Source of the DNA: Flavobacteriales bacterium UBA2040
Lineage (GTDB): Bacteria; Bacteroidota; Bacteroidia; Flavobacteriales_D; Crocinitomicaceae
DNA length: 12,177 nt
Assembly: GCA_002332715.1 (NCBI GenBank)
Contig: DDBE01000079.1
Location: 1 to 12,177, forward strand
Direction: 5' to 3'
Of this stretch, positions 6,353-12,177 are shown one piece after another (positions within the stretch are counted from its first letter, which is position 1; each line of letters begins with the position of its first letter). A program made the translations under genes and the position numbers. Under the pieces are notes generated by a model. The model worked only from the letters and a program-made list of their open reading frames with translations, was not told the origin of the DNA and made no database searches.

Positions 6353-8039
6353 CGGGTAAAACACGAAAATTTGGTTCGAAATACGGGCTGCGTTGATAAA
6401 TGAAATATAATTGCGCCCACTGACTTTTTGCGAAATCGACATCATATTTCCGCTTTTCCTCCAATTCCTTCTTTAAATCTGGATTCTCTTTTAGTAAGTC
6501 AGCCGCAATATCTTCGAAAACATAGGGTGAGAAGTATTCTTTTTCATCCATGTAACTGTCGAAAAAATTCCAACCAAAATAACTGTCTTCGGTTTGTGCA
6601 AATAATACCGATTGCAAAAAAAACATATTCGTTTGGACTGCCGAAATAAGATAATCTCCTGCTTTCACTTTTACTTTTTCTTTCACCAACTCAATTTCTA
6701 CCTCTGAATGTAAAAAGTGATTTTCATAAGGAGAATTAGGACTTTTGAAGCTATTCACCTTCTGTTTGTATGCCTCGATAACTCCATCTGTGGTTATTTC
6801 TACCATGCCAATATTGTTTGCCTTAAGTCTATCAATTACATCTTGTGCCTGGCCCGCAACGAGATATTGATTCGGCAAAGCCACGGAATCCATCGCCACG
6901 TGTGTTTGATAAAAAGGAATTTTCTTTGTCCAAGGTTCATTTCTATCGTAATACAATCGATCCAATCCTGTTACTTCACTTTGCGTATACTTTGCCTCAA
7001 AACCCCTAAAGGTGATGCTATCTGCCTTCGTTTCGTCCAATATAAAATTGAAATAATGATATTTCTCAACCTTTTGAAAGGCGATTGCGTCTTCTCTCGC
7101 TTTTTCAATCGCCTTACTTTCTGTCGAACAATAAGCTACCATTTCCTCGAAAAAAGCCAGAGTAGCTTGAACTCGCTGCGGAAAAGGTTTGAGCATGTGT
7201 GTTTCTACCGTAAATGAGAAGGTGTTGAATAGAGAAGCATACCCCATTGAATAGCGTGGCAAATCATTAAAAGCGACAATTCCATTGTCAGGAACCTGGT
7301 TTTTTAAATCGACATACGGAACCAAATCTATTTGCCTCTCCGTCAAACCTCTCTTCAATTCGGGAATCATTTTACAATAAGTTTGATCTTCCATACTTGG
7401 TGCTAATCGCTCTTTCAATGGGGAAATCAACGTCAAAACATGCTGGTAATCCGCTCCGTTCGTTACGTGATTGTCGATAAAAACATCCGGATTCAAGGCA
7501 TGAAAAATCTTTACAAACACAAACGAATTTTTAGAATCCATTTTAATGAAATCTCGATTTAAATCTAGGTTCTGTGCATTCCCTCGGAATCCGTATTCCT
7601 CAGGTCCGTTTTGATTTGCTCGACTAGTGCCGGAACGAGTCATCATTCCACCAACATTGTATGCAGGAATGAAAGCGATAACAGGCATATCCTTCGTCTT
7701 TTTGCCATTTTTAATCCAGTTTTTCGTCCAAATGAGCATAGCATTCACCCCATCTGGTTCACCAGGATGAATAGCATTGTTAACCAGAATAGTTGTTGAT
7801 TCCCTGCCCTTCTCAAAGGTTCTCAAGGAATCATTAGCCCCGTTAATTATGAACACATAAATTGGTAAGTCATAATCTGACATTCCCATTTGAAACAGTT
7901 CTATTTCCTCGTGGTTATTTGCCCAAGTTTGGCACTGATTTATAACCTCTGGGTAAGTGGGCGTTGAATTTCCATCCCATTGTCCAAGAGCCATATTTTG
8001 AAGACCAAAAACAATAATACATGAAATAAGAATGCGCAT
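6336..8039 (-). CDS. Secreted M14-family zinc carboxypeptidase
   Basis: This 567-aa protein has an N-terminal signal peptide (residues 1-19, likely cleavage ALG|QW). It acts outside the cytoplasm and probably trims C-terminal residues from peptides or cell-wall peptides. The M14 zinc site is readable: HPGE (H91, E94) and the third ligand H191 in DNHVTNGADYQH. The substrate-binding N/R motif is NLDLNRDF (157-164), and the catalytic glutamate is E279 in FTVETHML. Residues from about 300 to 567 form a long C-terminal region without a motif I recognise. The start at 8039 (MRILISCIIV) gives a clean signal peptide; the ATG 48 bases upstream would add a charged stretch before it. It is the first gene of the minus-strand run leading to lhgO. 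Substrate specificity cannot be read from the sequence. Confidence 0.88.
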   Translation of the reverse strand: MRILISCIIVFGLQNMALGQWDGNSTPTYPEVINQCQTWANNHEEIELFQMGMSDYDLPIYVFIINGANDSLRTFEKGRESTTILVNNAIHPGEPDGVNAMLIWTKNWIKNGKKTKDMPVIAFIPAYNVGGMMTRSGTSRANQNGPEEYGFRGNAQNLDLNRDFIKMDSKNSFVFVKIFHALNPDVFIDNHVTNGADYQHVLTLISPLKERLAPSMEDQTYCKMIPELKRGLTERQIDLVPYVDLKNQVPDNGIVAFNDLPRYSMGYASLFNTFSFTVETHMLKPFPQRVQATLAFFEEMVAYCSTESKAIEKAREDAIAFQKVEKYHYFNFILDETKADSITFRGFEAKYTQSEVTGLDRLYYDRNEPWTKKIPFYQTHVAMDSVALPNQYLVAGQAQDVIDRLKANNIGMVEITTDGVIEAYKQKVNSFKSPNSPYENHFLHSEVEIELVKEKVKVKAGDYLISAVQTNMFFLQSVLFAQTEDSYFGWNFFDSYMDEKEYFSPYVFEDIAADLLKENPDLKKELEEKRKYDVDFAKSQWAQLYFIYQRSPYFEPNFRVLPVYFVY

Positions 8040-8065
8040 ATTTTTTATTTTACGAATAAGGAAGA

Positions 8066-8097
8066 TAAAAGTACGGAATAAGTCCAATTCAGATAAA
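8066..8097 (-). promoter_or_regulatory. Weak promoter candidate for the M14 peptidase
   Basis: On the minus strand TACTTTTA (8066-8073) matches TAnnTTTG except for the last base. TTTA (8094-8097) lies 20 bp upstream. Position relative to the ATG at 8039 is reasonable, but each element carries a mismatch. Confidence 0.2.
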
Positions 8098-8167
8098 CTA
8101 GGCAGAAAATTCAGAATATTTCTTAATTAGTCCGAGTCTCCTAATAATAAACATTACCTTTAAAATT

Positions 8168-8362
8168 ATGGATAAGAAAACCCAAAATATATACAGAATA
8201 TTGTTTGGTGTAATTATAATAACAGGCGTCATATTCGTGTCTTTCAAATATCTCTTAAAAGGCCCACCGTTTATTAAAGTCATGGCAATTGGTCTGATTG
8301 TAGGCGTAACCTATTTAGTAATTGATTATATCAGCAAAAAAAATAAAGAAAATAAGACATGA
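8168..8362 (+). CDS. Small two-helix membrane protein
   Basis: This 64-aa protein has two hydrophobic segments, about residues 9-27 (YRILFGVIIITGVIFVSF) and 36-54 (IKVMAIGLIVGVTYLVIDY), joined by a short KGPP turn. The start MDKKTQN is polar and the tail KKNKENKT is lysine-rich, which suggests both ends face the cytoplasm. I do not recognise a family. Reality is supported by its stop overlapping the next gene's start as ATGA (8359-8362), which implies translational coupling with the SPFH protein. An opposite-strand reading of the same DNA is also hydrophobic but lacks such context. The best upstream promoter-like word is TACCTTTA (8155-8162), with no clear -33 element. A partner or assembly factor for the SPFH protein is an inference from the coupling. 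Confidence 0.7.
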   Translation: MDKKTQNIYRILFGVIIITGVIFVSFKYLLKGPPFIKVMAIGLIVGVTYLVIDYISKKNKENKT

Positions 8363-9225
8363 GTGAATTTCAGAAACAATTTCAAAACTTAGATCCGAAA
8401 AAAATAAGAAGGTATGTTGCACTTGGTGTGGTAGGATTAATCTTAATCGTACTCTTTTTTAGGTCGTGGACAGATATCAATCCAGGTGAAGAAGGATTCG
8501 TTTATCGACCTTATGGCGGTGGAGTAGAAAAACAAAAAACGTATGGCGAAGGAACCATTTTAATTGCCCCATGGAATGAAATGATTACTTACAACACACG
8601 ACAACAGTCGAAATCGTATTCGTCAGAGGTAATGGATATTAACGGAACGGATATTAACGTAAAAATTGCCGTTAACTATTCTGCGACACCTGGAAAAATA
8701 GCCAATCTTCACTTGAAGCACGGACCCGAATTCATTACTTTTATCGACGACAAAGCACAAGGTGCCATTAAAGATGTAATAGGCCGATACACCTATGAAC
8801 AAGTATATAGTTCAAAACGTGAAGCCTTAGAGGGAGAAATAGAATCTATTCTTCAAAACGATTTTAAAGGAAACTACATAACCTTGCACTATGTAGAAAT
8901 TGCCGATGTGAATCTTCCTCCGAATATTGCTGGCGAGATTACCAACAAGGAAACACAAAAACAACGTAATCAGACAGCAAAAGAAAAACAAAAAGAACAA
9001 GAATACCTGGCTAATGCTCGTATTGAAAAAGCTCGAGGGGATTCTTCTTTAGTTATCTCAGCTCGATTTAAAGCCGAAGCGATCTCATTGGAAGCCAAAC
9101 AAATCTCACAAAATCCATCCTATATTGAATTAAAGAAATGGGAAAAATGGGATGGTATTGGCTCCCCTTATGGTGAGAGCAATGTATTTGGTGCTGGAGT
9201 TTCTGTGCTAAAGGGTTACAAATAA
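8359..9225 (+). CDS. SPFH/Band 7 prohibitin-family membrane protein
   Basis: This 288-aa protein has a single N-terminal membrane helix at about residues 18-35 ([18 protein letters not shown]). An SPFH domain follows from about 37 ([19 protein letters not shown]) with prohibitin-like segments [21 protein letters not shown] (63-83) and [14 protein letters not shown] (98-111). A charged, Lys/Gln/Glu-rich helix (about 195-250), typical of the coiled-coil assembly region, comes next. Prohibitin-like proteins form large ring or cage assemblies at membranes and influence membrane protein quality control, but no particular role can be assigned here. No FtsH gene is visible in the window. It is translationally coupled to the 64-aa membrane protein through an ATGA overlap. 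trmD follows after 26 bp with its own possible promoter. Confidence 0.88.
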   Translation: MSEFQKQFQNLDPKKIRRYVALGVVGLILIVLFFRSWTDINPGEEGFVYRPYGGGVEKQKTYGEGTILIAPWNEMITYNTRQQSKSYSSEVMDINGTDINVKIAVNYSATPGKIANLHLKHGPEFITFIDDKAQGAIKDVIGRYTYEQVYSSKREALEGEIESILQNDFKGNYITLHYVEIADVNLPPNIAGEITNKETQKQRNQTAKEKQKEQEYLANARIEKARGDSSLVISARFKAEAISLEAKQISQNPSYIELKKWEKWDGIGSPYGESNVFGAGVSVLKGYK

Positions 9226-9240
9226 TCCATAATTTGCATG

Positions 9241-9248
9241 TAAATTTG
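9241..9248 (+). promoter_or_regulatory. Candidate -7 element for trmD
   Basis: TAAATTTG is an exact TAnnTTTG match ending three bases before the chosen trmD ATG at 9252. There is no convincing -33 element 19-21 bp upstream. If used, the trmD mRNA would begin at or beside its start codon. Confidence 0.35.
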
Positions 9249-9251
9249 CCT

Positions 9252-9926
9252 ATGCGAATAGACATTCTCACTTTGTTACCCGAATTACTCGAAGGGCCCT
9301 TTTCTGCTTCCATCATGAAACGAGCACAGGAAAAAGGACTTGTTGAAATTCACATGCACAACATCCGCGATTATTCGACGAACAAACACAAAAACGTCGA
9401 TGACTACCAATATGGAGGTGGCGCTGGAATGGTGATGAGCATAGAACCCATTGCGGCCTTGATTGACAAATTGAAAGCAGAACGAGATTATGATGAAATA
9501 ATCTACATGACGCCTGATGGAGAGGTATTGGACCAAGGCGATTGCAATGATTTGTCTTTGAAAGGCAATCTCATGATTCTTTGCGGACATTACAAAGGAG
9601 TTGATGAACGAATCCGTGAACATTATATCACCAAAGAAATATCGATTGGATCGTATGTATTATCTGGCGGTGAATTGGCTGCAGCAGTTGTTGTTGATTC
9701 TGTGGTTCGATTGCTTCCTGGAGTTTTAAACGATGAAACTTCAGCTCTCACCGATAGTTTTCAAGATAATTTATTGTCACCACCCGTTTATACTCGTCCT
9801 CCAGAATTTAATGGCTGGAAGGTTCCTGAAGTTTTGCTTTCTGGTGATTTTAAAAAGATTGATGCTTGGCGTGAGGAACAAGCTTTGGATAGAACGACGA
9901 AGCGGAGACCAGATTTGTTGTATTAA
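9252..9926 (+). CDS. trmD: tRNA (guanine37-N1)-methyltransferase TrmD
   Basis: This 224-aa SPOUT-class enzyme makes m1G37 next to the anticodon, which prevents +1 frameshifting. Landmarks are [20 protein letters not shown] (1-20), [12 protein letters not shown] (51-62), and the trefoil-knot SAM-binding segments YMTPDGE (85-91), [12 protein letters not shown] (110-121) and [14 protein letters not shown] (131-144). The C-terminal domain carries [19 protein letters not shown] (165-183), with Asp168 aligning by motif to the catalytic Asp of E. coli TrmD. I chose ATG 9252 because MRIDILTL is the family N-terminus. An ATG 18 bases earlier would add MHVNLP and would lie within the putative promoter. 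Unlike in many bacteria, no rpsP, rimM or rplS neighbours are seen here. Confidence 0.97.
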   Translation: MRIDILTLLPELLEGPFSASIMKRAQEKGLVEIHMHNIRDYSTNKHKNVDDYQYGGGAGMVMSIEPIAALIDKLKAERDYDEIIYMTPDGEVLDQGDCNDLSLKGNLMILCGHYKGVDERIREHYITKEISIGSYVLSGGELAAAVVVDSVVRLLPGVLNDETSALTDSFQDNLLSPPVYTRPPEFNGWKVPEVLLSGDFKKIDAWREEQALDRTTKRRPDLLY

Positions 9927-9963
9927 TTTAACTGCGTGCAGCTCCTTAAATCCTCAAAAAGTT

Positions 9964-10008
9964 GTTCGCCAACATGCAGGCAGGTTCGCGACCGCCGAAG
10001 GCAGCAAC
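9964..10008. repeat. GC-rich intergenic island, possible interspersed repeat
   Basis: About 45 bases in the 120-bp trmD-tsaC gap are more than 60% G+C, while the flanks are strongly AT-rich. The island contains GTTCGC twice (9964-9969 and 9984-9989), the run GCAGGCAGG (9976-9984) and a small hairpin GCC-GAA-GGC (9994-10002). On the minus strand it carries CTGCCTT and CCTGCC words like the inverted repeat at 245-300. No long stem was found, so a terminator role is not supported. A dispersed Bacteroidetes repeat is the best guess. Confidence 0.4.
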
Positions 10009-10046
10009 GAAGTTAATTCCTTATTCTTTAATATTATGTTTTTGCC

Positions 10047-10607
10047 ATGAATGAATCAATAAACAAAGCAATAGAAACCCTGAAATCAGGTGGAACCATA
10101 CTCTACCCAACAGATACCATTTGGGGAATTGGCTGTGATGCCTCCAACGAGGAGGCTTGCCAAAAAATATTAGACATTAAAAAACGACCCCAAAACAAAA
10201 GCTTCGTTCTTTTAGCTGATAGCTTCAACATGGTTGAGTTATACATTCCTGATTTTGCGGATGTAGTCTACGATTTAGTAGATTTATCGACGAGACCATT
10301 GACTATCATTTACCCGAATGCAAGGAAATTAGCTCCAAGTGTTCTGGCAGAAGATGGCTCGATTGGGATACGAATCACCACCGACCCTATTTGTCTAAAA
10401 TTGATACGTGGTATGAGAAAACCATTGGTTAGCACCTCTGCCAATCTTTCCGGTGAAGATTTTGGGAAAAATTATGGTGAGATTTCAAAGGAAATAAAAA
10501 GCAAAGTAGATTTCTGTTTGATGGAAAGGGTCAATGAACAATTGAACTTTCCATCTCAAATTATCAAAGTTGATTTGGATGGAACTGTTCAAATAATTAG
10601 AAAATGA
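10047..10607 (+). CDS. tsaC: Threonylcarbamoyl-AMP synthase (YrdC domain)
   Basis: This 186-aa protein of the Sua5/YciO/YrdC family makes L-threonylcarbamoyl-AMP from threonine, bicarbonate and ATP. TsaB/D/E then use this to form t6A at tRNA position 37. Motifs: GGTILYPTDTIWGIGCDA (15-32), the basic substrate loop KKRPQNKSF (45-53), RPLTIIYP (83-90), SIGIRI (105-110) and PLVSTSANLSG (126-136). It is the short form consisting of the YrdC domain alone, without the extra Sua5 C-terminal domain. The paralogue YciO has a similar fold, so assignment to t6A synthesis is likely but not certain. ATG 10047 starts the conserved region. The stop overlaps the ATG of the decayed sulfurtransferase gene as ATGA (10604-10607), evidence that the two were once co-translated. 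Confidence 0.88.
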   Translation: MNESINKAIETLKSGGTILYPTDTIWGIGCDASNEEACQKILDIKKRPQNKSFVLLADSFNMVELYIPDFADVVYDLVDLSTRPLTIIYPNARKLAPSVLAEDGSIGIRITTDPICLKLIRGMRKPLVSTSANLSGEDFGKNYGEISKEIKSKVDFCLMERVNEQLNFPSQIIKVDLDGTVQIIRK

Positions 10608-11282
10608 GGACGCATTCCCCTTTGATATCTGCACTCCAGACATCACAAAATATTATTCTAATCGATGCTAGTAACTCTAAAACCGCAAAAAGAGTATAGC
10701 GATTTCCATTTAAAAGGCGCTTTATTCGTTGAAACAAATACCGAATTGAGTAATACAGTTCAAGATCCGAAATTCGGTGGACGTCATCCTTTACCTTCAC
10801 TTGAAGACTTTTTGTATTTCAATAGGTAAACTAGGTATTTGTTGGCAGAATTTTCTACTCACTTAGGAATTGAGGAAGTGCCAAGGACAGAAAACTACCC
10901 AGTCGATTCATGGGTTCTACCTACTATCAAAATGAAATAAATTAAAGAGGATGACGACAATTCTCGATTTTTAATGATTGATGTTCGCGAATCAGAAAGA
11001 TATAATGGTGATTTTGAACCAATCGACTTAATTGCAGCTCATATTCCGGGCACTATCAACATTCCGTTCAAAGAGAATTTAAATGAAAATGGATATTTTT
11101 TGCCGGTTGATCAACTTCGAATTAAATACGAAGCGACTTTCTTGGATAAAGAAATGAGTGATGTGGTCGTTCATTGCGGATCAGGAATAACTGCCTGCCA
11201 TTCCATATTAGCCATTTGTCATGCGGGTTTTGACTTTCCAAACCTATATGTTGGTTCTTGGAGCGAATGGAGCAGAAATTAG
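10604..11282 (+). pseudogene. Decayed two-domain rhodanese sulfurtransferase
   Basis: This is the remnant of a thiosulfate/3-mercaptopyruvate sulfurtransferase-type gene with tandem rhodanese domains. An ATG overlapping the tsaC stop opens MRTHSPLISALQTSQNIILI then DASNSKTAKR, which runs into TAG at 10697-10699. One base over, the frame resumes at 10695 as YSDFHLKGALFVETNTELSN and continues to FGGRHPLPSLEDF, then stops at TAA 10827-10829. After it, PRTENYPVDSWVLPT is readable up to another TAA (10938-10940). The C-terminal rhodanese domain then reads cleanly from SRFLMIDVRESERY through the catalytic loop HCGSGITACHS to LYVGSWSEWSRN and its stop. Intact relatives are about 275-280 aa, while all pieces sum to about 225 codons. 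Roughly 45-50 residues between SLEDF and PRTENY, including the end of the first domain, are therefore missing. A frameshift, two stops and a deletion together make sequencing error unlikely. The last 102 codons are open from an internal ATG (10974) but begin inside a beta strand. Confidence 0.9.
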
Positions 11283-11361
11283 TCGAAGTAGGTATATTAT
11301 CTATTACTAAATCGTTTGTATTTCAATAATTTAATGTCTAAAATAACATTTAAAAAACCAC

Positions 11362-11392
11362 TTTGTCACCTCCGAAGAACTGACTATCTTTG
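11362..11392 (+). promoter_or_regulatory. Consensus Bacteroidetes promoter of cca
   Basis: TTTG (11362-11365) and TATCTTTG (11385-11392) are separated by 19 bp, a full match to TTTG-N19-TAnnTTTG. The -7 element ends nine bases before the cca ATG, predicting a leader of about five bases. This is the best promoter in the window and separates cca from the decayed gene upstream. Confidence 0.8.
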
Positions 11393-11401
11393 CACCCGAA
11401 A

Positions 11402-12177
11402 ATGAATTACGCTATACATCTTCAACACCCTGTTTTTAAGGTTGCCTCCCAAATTGTGACAGAAAATAATCTGGAAGCATATGTGATTGGTGGTTTTGTG
11501 CGTGACTTACTTTTAGATCGCCCTTCCAAAGACATCGATATAGTTGTTGTAGGAAATGGTTTGAAACTTGCTGAAATGTGCGGCGAAAAACTGCGGGTGA
11601 AGAAAGTTTCCTTTTTCAAGAAATTTGGAACAGCACAATTCAAATACAAAGATTTAGAAGTTGAATTTGTAGGAGCACGTAAAGAATCCTATCAACGTGA
11701 TTCTAGAAAACCTATTGTCGAAAATGGAACCATGGAAGATGATCAAAACCGTCGAGATTTTACGATCAACGCGATGGCACTTTCACTTCATAAAGATAAT
11801 TTTGGTGAACTCATTGACCCTTTCAACGGTATCGAAGATTTAGAAAAAGGAATCCTACGCACCCCGCTTGAACCTGAAAAAACGTATAGCGACGACCCTC
11901 TAAGAATGATGCGTGCCATCCGTTTTGCTTCACAATTAGACTTCAAAATCGAATCGAGTAGTTTAAAAGCGATTAAAGAAAATTCGGAAAGATTGCAGAT
12001 TATTTCGATGGAAAGAATCATGGATGAATTGAATAAAATCATTTTAAGTCCTACGCCATCAAGAGGATTCAAACTCGCCTATTCGACCCATTTATTGCAC
12101 CAGTTCTTTCCTGAATTAGTTGCCCTACAAGGCATAGAAACGATCCACGGAAAATCACATAAGGATAACTTCTTCCA
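11402..12177 (+). CDS. cca: CCA-adding tRNA nucleotidyltransferase, 5' part
   Basis: 258 codons plus two bases are visible; the gene runs off the right edge. The enzyme adds or repairs the 3' CCA end of tRNAs using CTP and ATP. Class II nucleotidyltransferase motifs are present: YVIGGFVRDLLL (27-38) with the metal-binding DID pair D44/D46 in SKDIDIVVVG, motif RRDFTINAM (117-125), IDPFNGIEDLEKGILRTP (138-155) and the ATP/CTP-recognition segment YSDDPLRMMRAIRFA (162-176). The last residues, GKSHKDNFF, match the start of an HD domain, which fits the CCA/HD architecture common in Bacteroidetes. A relative specialised for only C or A addition, or poly(A) polymerase, is less likely. The start at 11402 fits both the protein family and the promoter. 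Confidence 0.93.
   Translation, partial: MNYAIHLQHPVFKVASQIVTENNLEAYVIGGFVRDLLLDRPSKDIDIVVVGNGLKLAEMCGEKLRVKKVSFFKKFGTAQFKYKDLEVEFVGARKESYQRDSRKPIVENGTMEDDQNRRDFTINAMALSLHKDNFGELIDPFNGIEDLEKGILRTPLEPEKTYSDDPLRMMRAIRFASQLDFKIESSSLKAIKENSERLQIISMERIMDELNKIILSPTPSRGFKLAYSTHLLHQFFPELVALQGIETIHGKSHKDNFF

Noticed and set aside
8040..8087. Upstream start of the M14 peptidase adding 16 residues
   Set aside because: It would place a charged stretch in front of a good signal peptide; the start at 8039 is better, and the weak promoter candidate at 8066-8097 would overlap the extension.
8126..8145. Hairpin ATTAG/CTAAT upstream of the small membrane gene
   Set aside because: Arms are only 5 bp and the inner GAG/CTC pairing leaves a one-base loop; no stable structure or riboswitch feature.
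8098..8283. 61-aa hydrophobic ORF on the minus strand
   Set aside because: It is antisense to the 64-aa plus-strand gene, whose ATGA coupling to the SPFH gene supports the plus strand.
10037..10044. TGTTTTTG as a tsaC -7 element
   Set aside because: One mismatch in the conserved TA and no -33 element at the right spacing; too weak to annotate.
9733..10050. 105-aa plus-strand ORF covering the trmD 3' end and spacer
   Set aside because: It is out of frame with trmD, extends through the GC-rich island and ends at the tsaC start; no protein-like pattern.
10974..11282. Independent 102-aa single-domain rhodanese gene
   Set aside because: Its ATG lies inside the first beta strand of a rhodanese domain, and clear homologous sequence continues upstream in the same frame past a stop. 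It is the tail of a decayed longer gene.
1..12177. Defence, mobile element, CRISPR or tRNA genes
   Set aside because: No transposase, integrase, repeat-spacer pattern, nuclease/toxin pair or tRNA cloverleaf was seen; the gene content is housekeeping and envelope proteins.

Overview
The window looks like a piece of chromosome from a Bacteroidetes/Flavobacteriia-type bacterium. It is AT-rich. Shine-Dalgarno sequences are essentially absent before the genes. Several genes have the TAnnTTTG -7 promoter element that is characteristic of this phylum, in two cases with a TTTG-like -33 element 19 bp upstream. The proteins (standalone MnmD, a DnaB with an acidic tail, the secreted protein usually auto-named 'asparagine synthetase B' next to dnaB, a TrmD of about 225 aa) also fit that group. 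Genus-level placement is not possible by eye.

Layout. Bases 1-304 hold a frameshifted remnant of a small secreted protein gene and a GC-rich inverted repeat. mnmD (minus) and dnaB (plus) diverge from a 116-bp region with two adjacent palindromes. dnaB is followed by a secreted GATase-like protein of unknown function. Convergent to that is a minus-strand run: a secreted M14 zinc carboxypeptidase, L-2-hydroxyglutarate oxidase (lhgO) and 23S rRNA methyltransferase rlmF. Diverging from the peptidase is a plus-strand pair, a 64-aa two-helix membrane protein overlapping by ATGA with an SPFH/prohibitin protein. Then come trmD, a GC-rich intergenic island, tsaC, a clearly dead two-domain rhodanese sulfurtransferase gene overlapping the tsaC stop by ATGA, and the 5' part of a CCA-adding enzyme gene that runs off the right edge.

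How the genes relate. Five genes act on stable RNAs: MnmD (tRNA wobble U34), TrmD (m1G37), TsaC (t6A37), Cca (3' CCA end) and RlmF (23S rRNA A1618). DnaB is the replicative helicase. LhgO is a metabolite-repair/catabolic flavoenzyme. The peptidase, the GATase-like protein and the SPFH pair belong to the cell envelope. This is mostly housekeeping DNA. I see no phage, insertion sequence, CRISPR array, toxin-antitoxin or defence island. The points most worth a second look are the two decayed genes, the promoters lying almost on top of start codons, the palindrome pair upstream of dnaB, the uncharacterised secreted GATase-like protein and the small-membrane-protein/SPFH pair.
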